Source of the DNA: a virus
DNA: 61,766 nucleotides
Direction: 5' to 3' (one strand)
IMG/VR virus record: IMGVR_UViG_3300043419_000690
Coordinates: 1-61,766 of that record
The position numbers were made by a program, and so were the translations under genes. Below the pieces are notes generated by a model. It searched no databases. It was not told the origin of the DNA and was given only the letters and a program-made list of their open reading frames with translations. Shown here one piece after another: positions 1 through 8,266 of the stretch (positions are counted from its first letter, which is position 1; the number at the start of each line of letters is the position of its first letter).

Positions 1-272
1 TACGCACAATCGGCTTAAACGGTGGATCACTCATCATTCCATCAGGCATGACCGAGCGTGAATTAATCACGCTCATTGGTACACTCGCTATCATGCAGCG
101 AGTCGATTCGGTATATAGCAAGGACTATGACACAACCTATTCTTATGCCACTGGTACAGCATCAGTAAACATCAGTGAGGCGCAGGTATACGACACAGTG
201 GAGCAAGCAAAGGCTGCGCGTGACGAGTACAACGCAGCACTGGATAAGAAAAAGGAAATGGAGCTGGCATAG
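1..272 (+). CDS. 3' part of 93-aa hypothetical protein (partial)
   Basis: The window opens inside this gene. The full version is at 60983-61264. The product is a small soluble protein of unknown function with a hydrophobic helix around TERELITLIGTLAIM and a charged C-terminus rich in K and E. Compared with the full copy it differs by Thr/Ala in the middle and Met/Thr near the end; the other differences are silent. The preserved frame shows that it is a real gene. It is the last gene of the rightward early arm before the non-coding region and terL. Confidence 0.8.
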   Translation, partial: RTIGLNGGSLIIPSGMTERELITLIGTLAIMQRVDSVYSKDYDTTYSYATGTASVNISEAQVYDTVEQAKAARDEYNAALDKKKEMELA

Positions 273-278
273 TCCACA

Positions 279-304
279 CCTATCGCTGCTCGCGCAGCGA
301 TAGG
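279..304. other. Perfect hairpin 1 (11-bp stem, 4-base loop)
   Basis: Arms 279-289 and 294-304 are exact reverse complements around the loop TCGC. No T tract follows, so it is not a typical intrinsic terminator. It lies six bases after the stop codon of the upstream gene. The same sequence is kept exactly in the right copy. Confidence 0.85.
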
Positions 305-320
305 AATAAATAGCTTGACA

Positions 321-345
321 TATAGGCAGGCGCAGCCTGCCTATA
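321..345. other. Perfect hairpin 2 (11-bp stem, 3-base loop)
   Basis: Arms 321-331 and 335-345 pair perfectly around GCA. It directly follows TTGACA at 315-320. It is identical in the second copy even though the bases just downstream (346-385) carry six substitutions. Confidence 0.85.
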
Positions 346-407
346 GCACCGCGCCCCGCCCCCGCCTCTCTCTATTGCTAACTTGCTATGCTGCATTGCA
401 GCTTGAC

Positions 408-433
408 AATCTGCCCGCTGCAGCGGGCAGATT
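408..433. other. Perfect 26-base palindrome (hairpin 3)
   Basis: Arms 408-420 and 421-433 are exact reverse complements with no spacer. The palindrome overlaps the last base of a TTGACA (403-408). It is followed by 'ggtctagtgaaggggg', which loosely resembles the 'ctagaaagg' leaders of the right arm. It is unchanged in the other copy. Confidence 0.85.
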
Positions 434-530
434 AAGGTCTAGTGAAGGGGGGAGGGCCATTTTAGGTACGGTTCGTCACAGCTCACCTTCGCCTCTGTTT
501 TACACAAACATAGGACCTGGCAAAAGGTGA

Positions 531-550
531 CCCCCCCCCCCCCCCCCCCC
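531..550 (+). repeat. C20 homopolymer tract
   Basis: Twenty consecutive C residues lie between the hairpin region and terL. The aligned stretch of the right copy (61523-61542) has exactly the same length but four non-C bases. The tract may be a consensus or sequencing artefact, or a genuine hypervariable tract. Confidence 0.8.
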
Positions 551-568
551 ATAAAACCACCCCCTTGT

Positions 569-597
569 TTGTAAAACTCGTACAGCGGGTGTATATT
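569..597 (+). promoter_or_regulatory. Candidate sigma70-like promoter of terL
   Basis: A -35-like TTGTAA (569-574) is separated by 17 bases from TATATT (592-597). Transcription would start around 604, essentially at the terL ATG at 606. This would give a leaderless message, consistent with the lack of a ribosome-binding site there. Confidence 0.45.
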
Positions 598-605
598 ATT
601 AAATT

Positions 606-2066
606 ATGAAACCTGAAGACATCGAAGCAGAACAACTACGCCTTGAGCTCCGGCTCCGCGTCCTCGAAGCGCGGTCCTTGGCCACCGCAACATTCTTAGA
701 CTTCTGCAAATACGTGTGGCCTGAAATGTTGGTCGGCGAGCATCACATCAAGATTGCTGAAGCGTTGGATCGTGTGATTGCTGGCAAGTGCAAGAGGTTG
801 ATGATTGCTATGCCTCCCCGTCATGGTAAGAGTCAGATGGGCAGTTATTTGTTCCCTGCGTATTTGATGGGGAAGCTGCCGCAGAGTAAGTTAATCGTCG
901 GTTCGCACACCGCGGAGCTCGCTCAACGCTTTGGTAGGATGATTAGAAATCTTGTCGAGGATGAGCGGTACACGGAGCTTTTCCCTAATACCAAGTTATC
1001 TGTGGATTCGAAAGCGGCAGGTAGGTGGAATACGAACGCGGGCGGCGAGGCTTTCTTTATTGGTAAGGGTGGTGCGATGACGGGCCGCGGTGGTGACATC
1101 GTGGTACTGGATGATATTTTGGATGAACAGGATGCTGTCTCAGAGACGGCGATGGAGAACACATGGGAGTGGTACACATCAGGTCCGCGACAGCGACTAC
1201 AGCCGAACGGCGCTATTATTATCATCAATACAAGATGGAAGACGGACGACTTATCCGGACGACTTCTGAGACAACAGGGCCAGTTGAAATCAGACCAGTG
1301 GGAAATACTGGAGTTTCCCGCGATCCTGCCAAGTGGGAATCCTTTATGGCCAGGATACTGGAGTCTTGACGAGTTAGAGAAGGTCAAGATGTCCATTGGG
1401 TTGAAGAAGTGGAATGCCCAGTGGCAGCAGCAGCCTACGAATGATGATGGTGCTATTTTGAAAAGGGAATGGTGGAGACGTTGGAAGTATGATGAACCTC
1501 CGAACTGTAGTTATATTATTCAGACGATGGATACTGCTTACTCGAAAAAGGAGACAGCGGACTTCTCTGTAATTGCGACGTGGGGAGTATTTAGACCGAA
1601 CGCGGACGAAGGACCTGGATTGATGTTGTTGTCTGTCAAGAAAGGTCGCTGGGACTTCCCGGAGTTAAAGCGTGTGGCAAAGGCGGAGTATGTGTATTGG
1701 CAGCCTGACAATGTGTTGATTGAGGCGAAAGCTACTGGTACGCCGTTGCAGCATGAATTACGGAAGATGGGTATTCCTGTGACCATGTACAGTCCTGGCG
1801 GACGTAGAACCGGGCAGGATAAGGTAAGTCGTGCCAATGCTGTGGCTCCTATTTTGGAATCAGGGATGGTGTGGTATCCGGAGGATGAGGAGTTTGCTCA
1901 GGAGATGGTGGAGGAGTGTGCCGCGTTCCCGAATGGCGCAAATGATGACCAAGTGGATGCGATGGTAATGGCGTTGATGCGGTTCCGTCAGGGTAACTTT
2001 GTGAGTCTGCAGGATGATGATGACGAAGAGCGGGAAATAAGCGATAGAGTGGTTGAGTATTATTGA
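606..2066 (+). CDS. terL: Terminase large subunit
   Basis: This is the ATPase-nuclease motor that packages phage DNA into the prohead through the portal. The 486-aa length is normal for the family. Walker A is PPRHGKS at residues 70-76. Walker B is DIVVLDD at about 164-170. The C-terminal RNase H-like nuclease is marked by Asp309 in MDTAYS, the acidic IEAKATG and the late NDDQVDAM. No ribosome-binding site precedes the ATG and a promoter-like -10 ends nine bases before it, so translation may be leaderless. The three silent differences in the partial right copy support this frame. TerS is not adjacent; it is encoded at 55775, about 6 kb upstream around the circle. Confidence 0.95.
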   Translation: MKPEDIEAEQLRLELRLRVLEARSLATATFLDFCKYVWPEMLVGEHHIKIAEALDRVIAGKCKRLMIAMPPRHGKSQMGSYLFPAYLMGKLPQSKLIVGSHTAELAQRFGRMIRNLVEDERYTELFPNTKLSVDSKAAGRWNTNAGGEAFFIGKGGAMTGRGGDIVVLDDILDEQDAVSETAMENTWEWYTSGPRQRLQPNGAIIIINTRWKTDDLSGRLLRQQGQLKSDQWEILEFPAILPSGNPLWPGYWSLDELEKVKMSIGLKKWNAQWQQQPTNDDGAILKREWWRRWKYDEPPNCSYIIQTMDTAYSKKETADFSVIATWGVFRPNADEGPGLMLLSVKKGRWDFPELKRVAKAEYVYWQPDNVLIEAKATGTPLQHELRKMGIPVTMYSPGGRRTGQDKVSRANAVAPILESGMVWYPEDEEFAQEMVEECAAFPNGANDDQVDAMVMALMRFRQGNFVSLQDDDDEEREISDRVVEYY

Positions 2067-2115
2067 CAAAAATGGTAGCGTAGCGACATTCTTCCCTTCC
2101 CACGGACCGCGAACC

Positions 2116-5100
2116 ATGGACCAAGACCTCCGTTCCCGTATACAAGCTGCAGCTCAAGAGCGCGGCTTAGACCCAGAGATTGCTGTTAACTTTGCGAAAG
2201 CAGAGAGTAGCCTTGATCCGAACGCCAAAGCGAAGACTTCCTCGGCGCGTGGTCTGTTTCAAGTTATTGATAGGACTTGGAAAGAGTATGGCGGTGGGGA
2301 TAAGAAGGATATTAATGAGCAGATTCGTGTAGGCACGGATGTTATTGCGTCGAATCAAGCCAGTTTTAAGAGAAAGTTTAATAGAGAGCCGAGCGCCGCG
2401 GAGCTTTATGCTTATCACGTGTTGGGTCCAACGGGTGCACCGCCGTTATTGCGTGCTGATCCTGCTACACCAATGGAGCAAATTGTTTCACGTGAAGCAA
2501 TTAAGGCTAATCCGAATTGGCGGGGTAAGACGGCGGGTGATGTGTTGGGTACGTATGAGAAGAAGGTGGGTGGTTCACCAACACCCCGTATTGCGACACA
2601 ACAGACCAAGCCTGGAATGCGTCCAACCAATTATTCGTTTGAACCATTGACGCAATTAGACATTGAAAATCTTGGACCTGGTTATCAGGCAGGCATGGCT
2701 GCAATGGCGTTGGCGGATACGCAAGATAATGATGAAGATAATATTGCGGAGAGAGCGCAAGAGGCGAAGGATGATGCCGAGAATTCGATGTTAGCGGATC
2801 AAGGATCGAGGAACGTTGCCAATTTAGAGTTTTCCTATGCTTCTCCATTCCCACAGGAAGCGCCAGTGCAGATGGCCAAGGGCGGCGAAGCGCGGAAGAT
2901 GATGGATGCAGTGTATCGTGCTGATGGCTCACCTGAGTATGGTGAGATAAGCATGGGGGATTTTTCTGGCACAGTTAATACGGGTGACGCACGTCAGCAG
3001 TTAAAGAACTTTGCTACACAGGGTTGGAAAGCGCCGACAAGACAAGATGCAAAGAGATTGGCACAGATTCCGGTAGAGGGGCTTAGTAATTTGGAGTCCG
3101 CGGCTCGCGGGTCAGTGGCCTCTGAGATAGGTGGGTTTGGTGATATTGAAGCTGCGTTTAGAAATCCACGTGCAGATAGTCAGGCGTTTCCTACTAGGTC
3201 AGGTATTCAAGGTAGAAAAGAAACTGTTCTTCCACAGACACAGGATGTCTTGGATGCAATGCCTAGAAAGCTTTTGCCATCTAATGAGCGTACTGAGGGG
3301 TTTGAAGAAGTAGGAACATATGTTGGTTTAGGTCCAGCAGGATATGCATTATCTAAAGTACCTGCCGCGTACAGAGCTGCTGCGCCTGTGGTTGGTGCTG
3401 CTGTGGCAAAAGGAGCAGAGAAGGTTAAATCAGTATTAAAGCCTGCCGAAAGAGTTGCTCCTCCAGTTACATCAACTCCTACCGAAAGACCTCCTTTTAG
3501 CTTTCTTCTTGACCATCCAGAGTATTTAGACCCTATTGAGATAGTTCCAACTGGACCAACGGCTGTGCGTGGTAATGCAGTTGCAGATGTTGCAGCTCCC
3601 CCGTCGCCAATGTTTTCAGAAAATCTTGGTGTTTCAAGATATCTCATGCCAAAAGATTTCGTAGGAGGAAAGGCCGTAGCATTGGATACGCCTTATCCAC
3701 ATTTTGTAAGTAAGTTAGATCAATTTACAGCCGCGTTACCTGGTGCGGTGACCAAGAGTCAATATCTTGGTTCATTAAAAGGTAAGTTTAGAGATTATGA
3801 AATTTTGCGTGCTGAAGAAGCGTTAGCTGGTTTGGATGCAAATGCAAAGTTAAAGCCTGCAGATATTGCAGAGAAACTTAAAAACGTCACACCTGTAGAT
3901 AGATTAAAAACTTATATTGATGAGCCAAGCAACTCAATGCCTCATCGCGAATATGATAATCCCCACTATGATAAACCTGTGGGCATAGTTAATTTAATGA
4001 CGGATATTCCTGAAGCGCAAAGAGGAACTGCAGAAGAGGCGCTTGTTATAAAACGTGCAATTGAAAGCATTAGTGTAGGTAATGCTACGGATAGGCATTT
4101 TAATGTTGCCATGAATCATGTAAATAACAGTGATATGGCTCCTAAGCTTAAAGCAAGAACTTTATCTGCTCTAGAAGATGCAAGGATAATGACAGATGGC
4201 CTTAGACAAGATACAGCAAAAATTAATGGGCTTCTTGATGACTTGGTTATTCCATTTCATCGTAGGCAAGATGAATACGAAAAATTAATTGCTTCTTTAA
4301 AGAAAAAAGAAAAGTTGTCTCAGTATGACGCTATGGACAAAGCTACTAGAATAATGCGTGCTGATGCAGCAGAGGTACTTAGAAAAGAAGGATATCCTGT
4401 ACCTAGTACCATAGATCAAATGGGGTTAGTTTCAACAGACAGTGAGGAATGGAAAGCTTTGCAAAAAGCACAAGATAAAATTAGAGGTAGATTTAATTTA
4501 GATCAAGTTGCAAAAAAAGGTGACATAGCTAATCGTTTTCATGACAGTAATAAAGGCGATTCTCTATTTAACCAAATTGAAAACCATCTGACACGAAAAT
4601 TTATGTATGAAGGACAACACCCTAGTTTGTCAAAACAGGGGGAAGTTCCGGTTGGGTTTAGTCGATTTGTTGACAACGTTGTAGATATCCCTGGACGTGG
4701 TAAAACAGATGTCATGCATGTACTTGATCTTCAATCTGACTTGTATGATGACTTAGTTAAACACGGTGGGAAGCATACATCCCCTCAAAAAGATTCAAAA
4801 GAAAGAGCTCAGTTAACTTCCAAATTGACAGACATACTGGAAAAAGCTTCCGATAGACAAGATGCATTAAAAACACCTAGATCAGTAGATTTTTTTAAAG
4901 ATATTCCTGATTATTTAAATGATGCACTAGCTGCTGCTAAAGAAAAATATAATAGACAAGGTGCAATTAGTCCATATGATCCAGAAATAGCTGATATAAA
5001 AGATGCATTTAATCTTACGGATAACGAATTAATGGATGTTGTAAAAGGAATACAACGTCAAACTGTGTTAGCAGGAAGAGTGGAGAGAAGTGCAGAATGG

Positions 5101-5496
5101 AGTAAAAATGTATCTGAACATTCGTATAATATAGATCAAGTATTTCCTGGAATGGAAAAATCTCCGCAAGTTGTACAACAAATGTTGGTAAAGAATGCGG
5201 TCATGGGCGCATTACGACGCGGTAAACAAGGTATTACATTTCCTGGTGCTGAATCAAATCAGGCACAGTTGTATGAAAAATTGCCGAATAATTTAAGACA
5301 AGTAGTAAAAGACCTTGGACCTGGTTTTGAATTAGTACCTAATATTGTCCAAGATACGGCAGGAAAAGGTCAGATTTCAAACTGGGGAATAGTATGGGAC
5401 CCAGAGACTGCACAAAATGTACTAAGAGCAGGTGTCAGATTTAATAAAGGTGGTTCTGTTGAAAAGAACTACGACGATAACCGAAGATTTCTGTAA
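2116..5496 (+). CDS. Large virion protein with N-terminal lytic transglycosylase domain
   Basis: The protein has about 1126 residues from this ATG; a TTG in the same frame at 2053 would overlap terL and is less likely. The first ~130 residues carry the soluble lytic transglycosylase signature, with ES in AKAESSLDPNAK and GLFQV, which cleaves peptidoglycan glycan strands. The remainder is unrecognised. It contains AKGGEARKM near residue 255 and ends in FNKGGSVEKNYDDNRRFL, motifs of a type repeated in other virion proteins here. A virion protein that opens the cell wall during DNA entry is the best guess, by analogy with transglycosylase domains in podovirus ejection proteins. The distal two thirds (about 3300-5480) is visibly more AT-rich and uses more AGA and ATA codons than the start, suggesting a spliced-in segment. 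Confidence 0.75.
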   Translation: MDQDLRSRIQAAAQERGLDPEIAVNFAKAESSLDPNAKAKTSSARGLFQVIDRTWKEYGGGDKKDINEQIRVGTDVIASNQASFKRKFNREPSAAELYAYHVLGPTGAPPLLRADPATPMEQIVSREAIKANPNWRGKTAGDVLGTYEKKVGGSPTPRIATQQTKPGMRPTNYSFEPLTQLDIENLGPGYQAGMAAMALADTQDNDEDNIAERAQEAKDDAENSMLADQGSRNVANLEFSYASPFPQEAPVQMAKGGEARKMMDAVYRADGSPEYGEISMGDFSGTVNTGDARQQLKNFATQGWKAPTRQDAKRLAQIPVEGLSNLESAARGSVASEIGGFGDIEAAFRNPRADSQAFPTRSGIQGRKETVLPQTQDVLDAMPRKLLPSNERTEGFEEVGTYVGLGPAGYALSKVPAAYRAAAPVVGAAVAKGAEKVKSVLKPAERVAPPVTSTPTERPPFSFLLDHPEYLDPIEIVPTGPTAVRGNAVADVAAPPSPMFSENLGVSRYLMPKDFVGGKAVALDTPYPHFVSKLDQFTAALPGAVTKSQYLGSLKGKFRDYEILRAEEALAGLDANAKLKPADIAEKLKNVTPVDRLKTYIDEPSNSMPHREYDNPHYDKPVGIVNLMTDIPEAQRGTAEEALVIKRAIESISVGNATDRHFNVAMNHVNNSDMAPKLKARTLSALEDARIMTDGLRQDTAKINGLLDDLVIPFHRRQDEYEKLIASLKKKEKLSQYDAMDKATRIMRADAAEVLRKEGYPVPSTIDQMGLVSTDSEEWKALQKAQDKIRGRFNLDQVAKKGDIANRFHDSNKGDSLFNQIENHLTRKFMYEGQHPSLSKQGEVPVGFSRFVDNVVDIPGRGKTDVMHVLDLQSDLYDDLVKHGGKHTSPQKDSKERAQLTSKLTDILEKASDRQDALKTPRSVDFFKDIPDYLNDALAAAKEKYNRQGAISPYDPEIADIKDAFNLTDNELMDVVKGIQRQTVLAGRVERSAEWSKNVSEHSYNIDQVFPGMEKSPQVVQQMLVKNAVMGALRRGKQGITFPGAESNQAQLYEKLPNNLRQVVKDLGPGFELVPNIVQDTAGKGQISNWGIVWDPETAQNVLRAGVRFNKGGSVEKNYDDNRRFL

Positions 5497-5505
5497 GGAA
5501 TAGCT

Positions 5506-7869
5506 ATGCCAGTAGAACGCGACAATAGTCTGCCAAAAGGTATCAGTGTTGATATTGAAATGGAAGACGGCCCTGAGATCGAGATTGAACTTGATGAAGA
5601 GGGCGGTGCTACGGTCAAGATTGACGAAGAAGATGATGACGTAGAGTTCGATGCGAACCTTGCAGAAGTATTGCCGGATGATGTTCTGACTGCTATCTCT
5701 GATGACTTGATGCTTTTGTTTGAAGCAGATAAAGCGTCGCGTCAAGACTGGGATGAGATGTATGCCAAGGGTATGGAACTCTTGGGCTTCTCTATGGAAG
5801 AGCGTACCAAGCCATTCAAGGGCGCGTGCGGCGTGCAGCATCCTTTGTTATCCGAAGCCATTATTCAATTCCAATCACAAGCGTTGAAAGAGTTGATGCC
5901 TGCAGGTGGTCCTGTGCGCACGCAAGTGTTGGGCAAAGAGACACGTGAGCGTTTAATGCAAGCGCAGCGTGTTAAAGACTTCATGAATTACCAGATCACG
6001 ATCAAGATGCCGGAGTACACACCGGATGTGGATCAGATGTTGTTCCACGTAGGATATGGTGGTTCAGCATTTAAGAAGGTTTATTTTGACTACGACAAGA
6101 ATCGCATGGTCAGTAAGATGATCCCTGCGGATAACTTGTATATCCCGTACTTTGGTTCGTCAGTCATGACTGAGTGTGAGCGCATCACGTATCGCGTTCC
6201 GATGTCCATGAATGCCTATCGTAAGGCGGTAGTACGTGGTCAGTACTTAGATTTAGCAGAGCCTTCTGTTGACAATGAGCAGTCACAGATTAAGGAAGCG
6301 CAGGACAAAGAATTAGGTATGTCACCGAGTGGTGAAGAGGAAGAGATATTCCTGTTGGAATTCCAAGTCGATTATGACTTACCTGGTTTTGAAGACATGG
6401 ATAAGAAGGGCAAGCCTACTGGTATTAAGCTTCCTTACATTATCACTGTTGATGAGATCAGTAGCAAAGTTGTTGGTGTCCGTCGTAACTGGACAGAGGA
6501 TAGTGAAGACAAGAAGCGTGAAGAGTACTACGTTCACTATGTCTTAGTTCAGGGTCCGGGAGCCTATGGTCTTGGTTTCTTGCATTTGATTGGTGGTTTA
6601 TCAAAGACTGCTAGTGCGTCGCTGCGTCAATTGACTGATGCAGGTACGTTAACCAATTTACCTGCAGGTTTTAAAGCCAAGGGTGCGCGTATTGAGAATG
6701 ATGACGTGCCTATCTCTCCTGGTGAGTGGAGAGACATGGATGCGGGTGGTATGGACTTGCAACAGTCCTTGTTGCCATTGCCTTACAAAGAACCAAGTCA
6801 GACATTGTTTACGTTGATGAATTTCTGCGTTGACTCAGGTCGTCGCATGGCATCGATCACTGATATGCAAGTTGGTGACAGTAACCAGAATGCGGCGGTA
6901 GGTACAACGATTGCGTTGCTGGAGAAGGGTTCTTCAGTAATGTCTGCAATTCATAAGCGTTTGCATTATTCGCAAGGCTTGGAGTTGCGTATGTTGGCGC
7001 AGGGCTTTGCTAAGTATTTGCCACCAGAGTATCCGTATGATGTGCCTGGTGAGAGTCGTAAGATTAAGGCTAAGGACTTTGATGACCGTATTGATGTCAT
7101 TCCTGTCTCTGATCCTAATATTTTTTCAGTAGCGCAGCGTATTACGATGGCGCAAACGCAGTTGCAATTAGCGCAGAGTGCGCCTCAGATGCATAACATG
7201 TACGAAGCATACCGTCGCATGTACGAGGCCATTGGTGTGAGGGATGTTGATTCCATCTTAATTAGCCAAGATGTGGACAAGCCTAAAGACCCAGCGAGTG
7301 AAAACTCACAGGTTTTGGATGGTTCACCGCTGAAAGCGTTTGCTGGACAGCAGCATGATGCACATATTGTGTCGCATATCATGATGGGTTTATCTCCATT
7401 GACGGCTTCTATTCCAAATGTAGCTACAAATCTAGCGAAACACATCTTTGAACATGTCAGATGGAAGGCCGAAGAGTTTGTTGAGGCTGAATTATTCAAA
7501 TTGTACGGCACTGATCCGGACAAAATGATCTCTCCGCTTGAAAGAGAGGCCAGAATTGCGATCAAAGTGGCTGAATTCCAGAAGGAAGTCAAGGATTTGC
7601 AAGATCAATTGAGTGGTGCGAACCAACAACCGCCTGATCCATTGATTGAATTGAAGAAACAAGAGTTAGCACAGTCTGCGCAGCGTGATCAAGCACGCAA
7701 TCAAGTCGATATGCAGAAGCTTTCGTTAGAGCAGCAGCGTGAGCAGAATGATATGAGTGTTGATCAGGCAAGAATGCAGCAGACAGAACAGCTTGCACAA
7801 GAGCGAAATGCGGTCGCATTAGCAAAAATGACTCAAACAGGAGGCCAACGTGGCAACCAAGTCCAGTAA
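5506..7869 (+). CDS. Portal protein
   Basis: The 787-aa product is read as the dodecameric portal at the head-tail vertex, through which TerL pumps DNA and to which the tail adaptors bind. Support comes from length, from its position after terL and before scaffold and capsid, and from a portal-like core (about 60-620: PFKGACGVQHPLLSEAI, VGYGGSAFKK, DMQVGDSNQNAAVGTT). The N-terminus is very acidic (about 15-50). The C-terminal 110 residues are a Gln-rich coiled coil, as often seen in portals. The start has a good ribosome-binding site (AAGGA). Its last bases hold the AGGAGG site for the next small gene. Confidence 0.85.
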   Translation: MPVERDNSLPKGISVDIEMEDGPEIEIELDEEGGATVKIDEEDDDVEFDANLAEVLPDDVLTAISDDLMLLFEADKASRQDWDEMYAKGMELLGFSMEERTKPFKGACGVQHPLLSEAIIQFQSQALKELMPAGGPVRTQVLGKETRERLMQAQRVKDFMNYQITIKMPEYTPDVDQMLFHVGYGGSAFKKVYFDYDKNRMVSKMIPADNLYIPYFGSSVMTECERITYRVPMSMNAYRKAVVRGQYLDLAEPSVDNEQSQIKEAQDKELGMSPSGEEEEIFLLEFQVDYDLPGFEDMDKKGKPTGIKLPYIITVDEISSKVVGVRRNWTEDSEDKKREEYYVHYVLVQGPGAYGLGFLHLIGGLSKTASASLRQLTDAGTLTNLPAGFKAKGARIENDDVPISPGEWRDMDAGGMDLQQSLLPLPYKEPSQTLFTLMNFCVDSGRRMASITDMQVGDSNQNAAVGTTIALLEKGSSVMSAIHKRLHYSQGLELRMLAQGFAKYLPPEYPYDVPGESRKIKAKDFDDRIDVIPVSDPNIFSVAQRITMAQTQLQLAQSAPQMHNMYEAYRRMYEAIGVRDVDSILISQDVDKPKDPASENSQVLDGSPLKAFAGQQHDAHIVSHIMMGLSPLTASIPNVATNLAKHIFEHVRWKAEEFVEAELFKLYGTDPDKMISPLEREARIAIKVAEFQKEVKDLQDQLSGANQQPPDPLIELKKQELAQSAQRDQARNQVDMQKLSLEQQREQNDMSVDQARMQQTEQLAQERNAVALAKMTQTGGQRGNQVQ

Positions 7870-7984
7870 ACCAAAGAAAATGCGGGTAAATCCTACACGG
7901 ACCACACCTAAACGGAACATTAGTGAACCAAAAGTAACCTATGTGTACCGTAAGGACGCATTTAAAAAAGTAAAGATTGCGTAA
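7850..7984 (+). CDS. Small basic protein, 44 aa, GTG start
   Basis: A strong AGGAGG lies six bases before this GTG, inside the 3' end of the portal gene, and the frame runs on 115 bases past the portal stop. The product is very basic (many Lys and Arg, PTRTTPKRN) with an aromatic YVYRKDAFKK near the end. No family is recognised. Overlap with portal implies translational coupling. A minor head or DNA-binding protein is possible but is only a guess. Confidence 0.65.
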   Translation: MATKSSKPKKMRVNPTRTTPKRNISEPKVTYVYRKDAFKKVKIA

Positions 7985-8006
7985 ATAATTACATTTTTAA
8001 AAAAAT

Positions 8007-8023
8007 CATGCATAATATGCATG
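8007..8023. promoter_or_regulatory. CATGCAT inverted repeat in the 7985-8070 gap
   Basis: Arms catgcat (8007-8013) and atgcatg (8017-8023) flank AAT. The repeat sits 47 bases before the next start codon and overlaps a weak -10-like CATAAT (8011-8016) with TTACAT upstream. It could be an operator or a leader hairpin. The following bases contain AGCTTT twice, eight bases apart. No T tract follows. Confidence 0.4.
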
Positions 8024-8070
8024 TAGCTTTCAGATAGAGCTTTAACCTGTCTGCTTTCTTGGAGAATTCC

Positions 8071-8256
8071 ATGCTGTTGTTGACTGAACAAATTCAGATG
8101 TCAATCAGACACCTCAAAAAACAAACTGAGGATATGATTGTGTCAGGTGGTGTCAAGGACATGGAGCATTACAAGTATCTGATGGGTCGGCTGGAAGGCT
8201 ATAAGTACGTCGAAATCTCAATTGCAGAGATTTTGAAGAAAAATACAGACCTATAA
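8071..8256 (+). CDS. Hypothetical protein, 61 aa
   Basis: The ATG at 8071 is preferred over the TTG at 8059 because GGAGA lies seven bases upstream of it. The product is a short, mostly helical protein (LTEQIQMSIRHLKKQ, YLMGRLEGYKYVE). It lies in the head module between the portal and the co-chaperonin genes, ten bases from the latter. I recognise no function; small helical proteins at this place are common in related genomes. Confidence 0.75.
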   Translation: MLLLTEQIQMSIRHLKKQTEDMIVSGGVKDMEHYKYLMGRLEGYKYVEISIAEILKKNTDL

Positions 8257-8266
8257 GGATGCAACC

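Larger units (their letters stand above)
273..605. other. Non-coding, hairpin-rich region upstream of terL
   Basis: This 333-base region separates the early right arm from terL. It holds three perfect inverted repeats, a C20 tract and a promoter-like sequence just before terL. Two of the hairpins are preceded by the same 'agcttgaca' sequence (around 312-320 and 400-408). A 71-codon open frame here shows no ribosome-binding site and is not convincing as a gene. The position before terL makes it a candidate for the packaging recognition or cleavage site, or for termination of early transcripts. Neither role can be proven from sequence. Confidence 0.7.
1..774. repeat. Left copy of imperfect terminal redundancy
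   Basis: These bases match 60993-61766 at a constant offset of 60,992 with no indels that I can find. By eye I count about 30 substitutions (roughly 96% identity). The copy contains the end of a 93-aa gene, the hairpin-rich non-coding region and the first 169 bases of terL. The match shows that the window closes on itself and gives the unit length of the genome. True replicated terminal repeats would normally be identical, so the mismatches suggest two co-existing strains joined in an assembly. Confidence 0.95.

Noticed and set aside
315-530. 71-codon open frame in the non-coding region before terL (also at 61307-61522)
   Set aside because: It runs through two perfect hairpins, lacks a ribosome-binding site, and the differences between the two copies change amino acids rather than being silent.
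2053-2115. TTG start for the transglycosylase gene overlapping terL
   Set aside because: The ATG at 2116 begins a plausible domain start; the extra residues show no domain and no ribosome-binding site supports the TTG.
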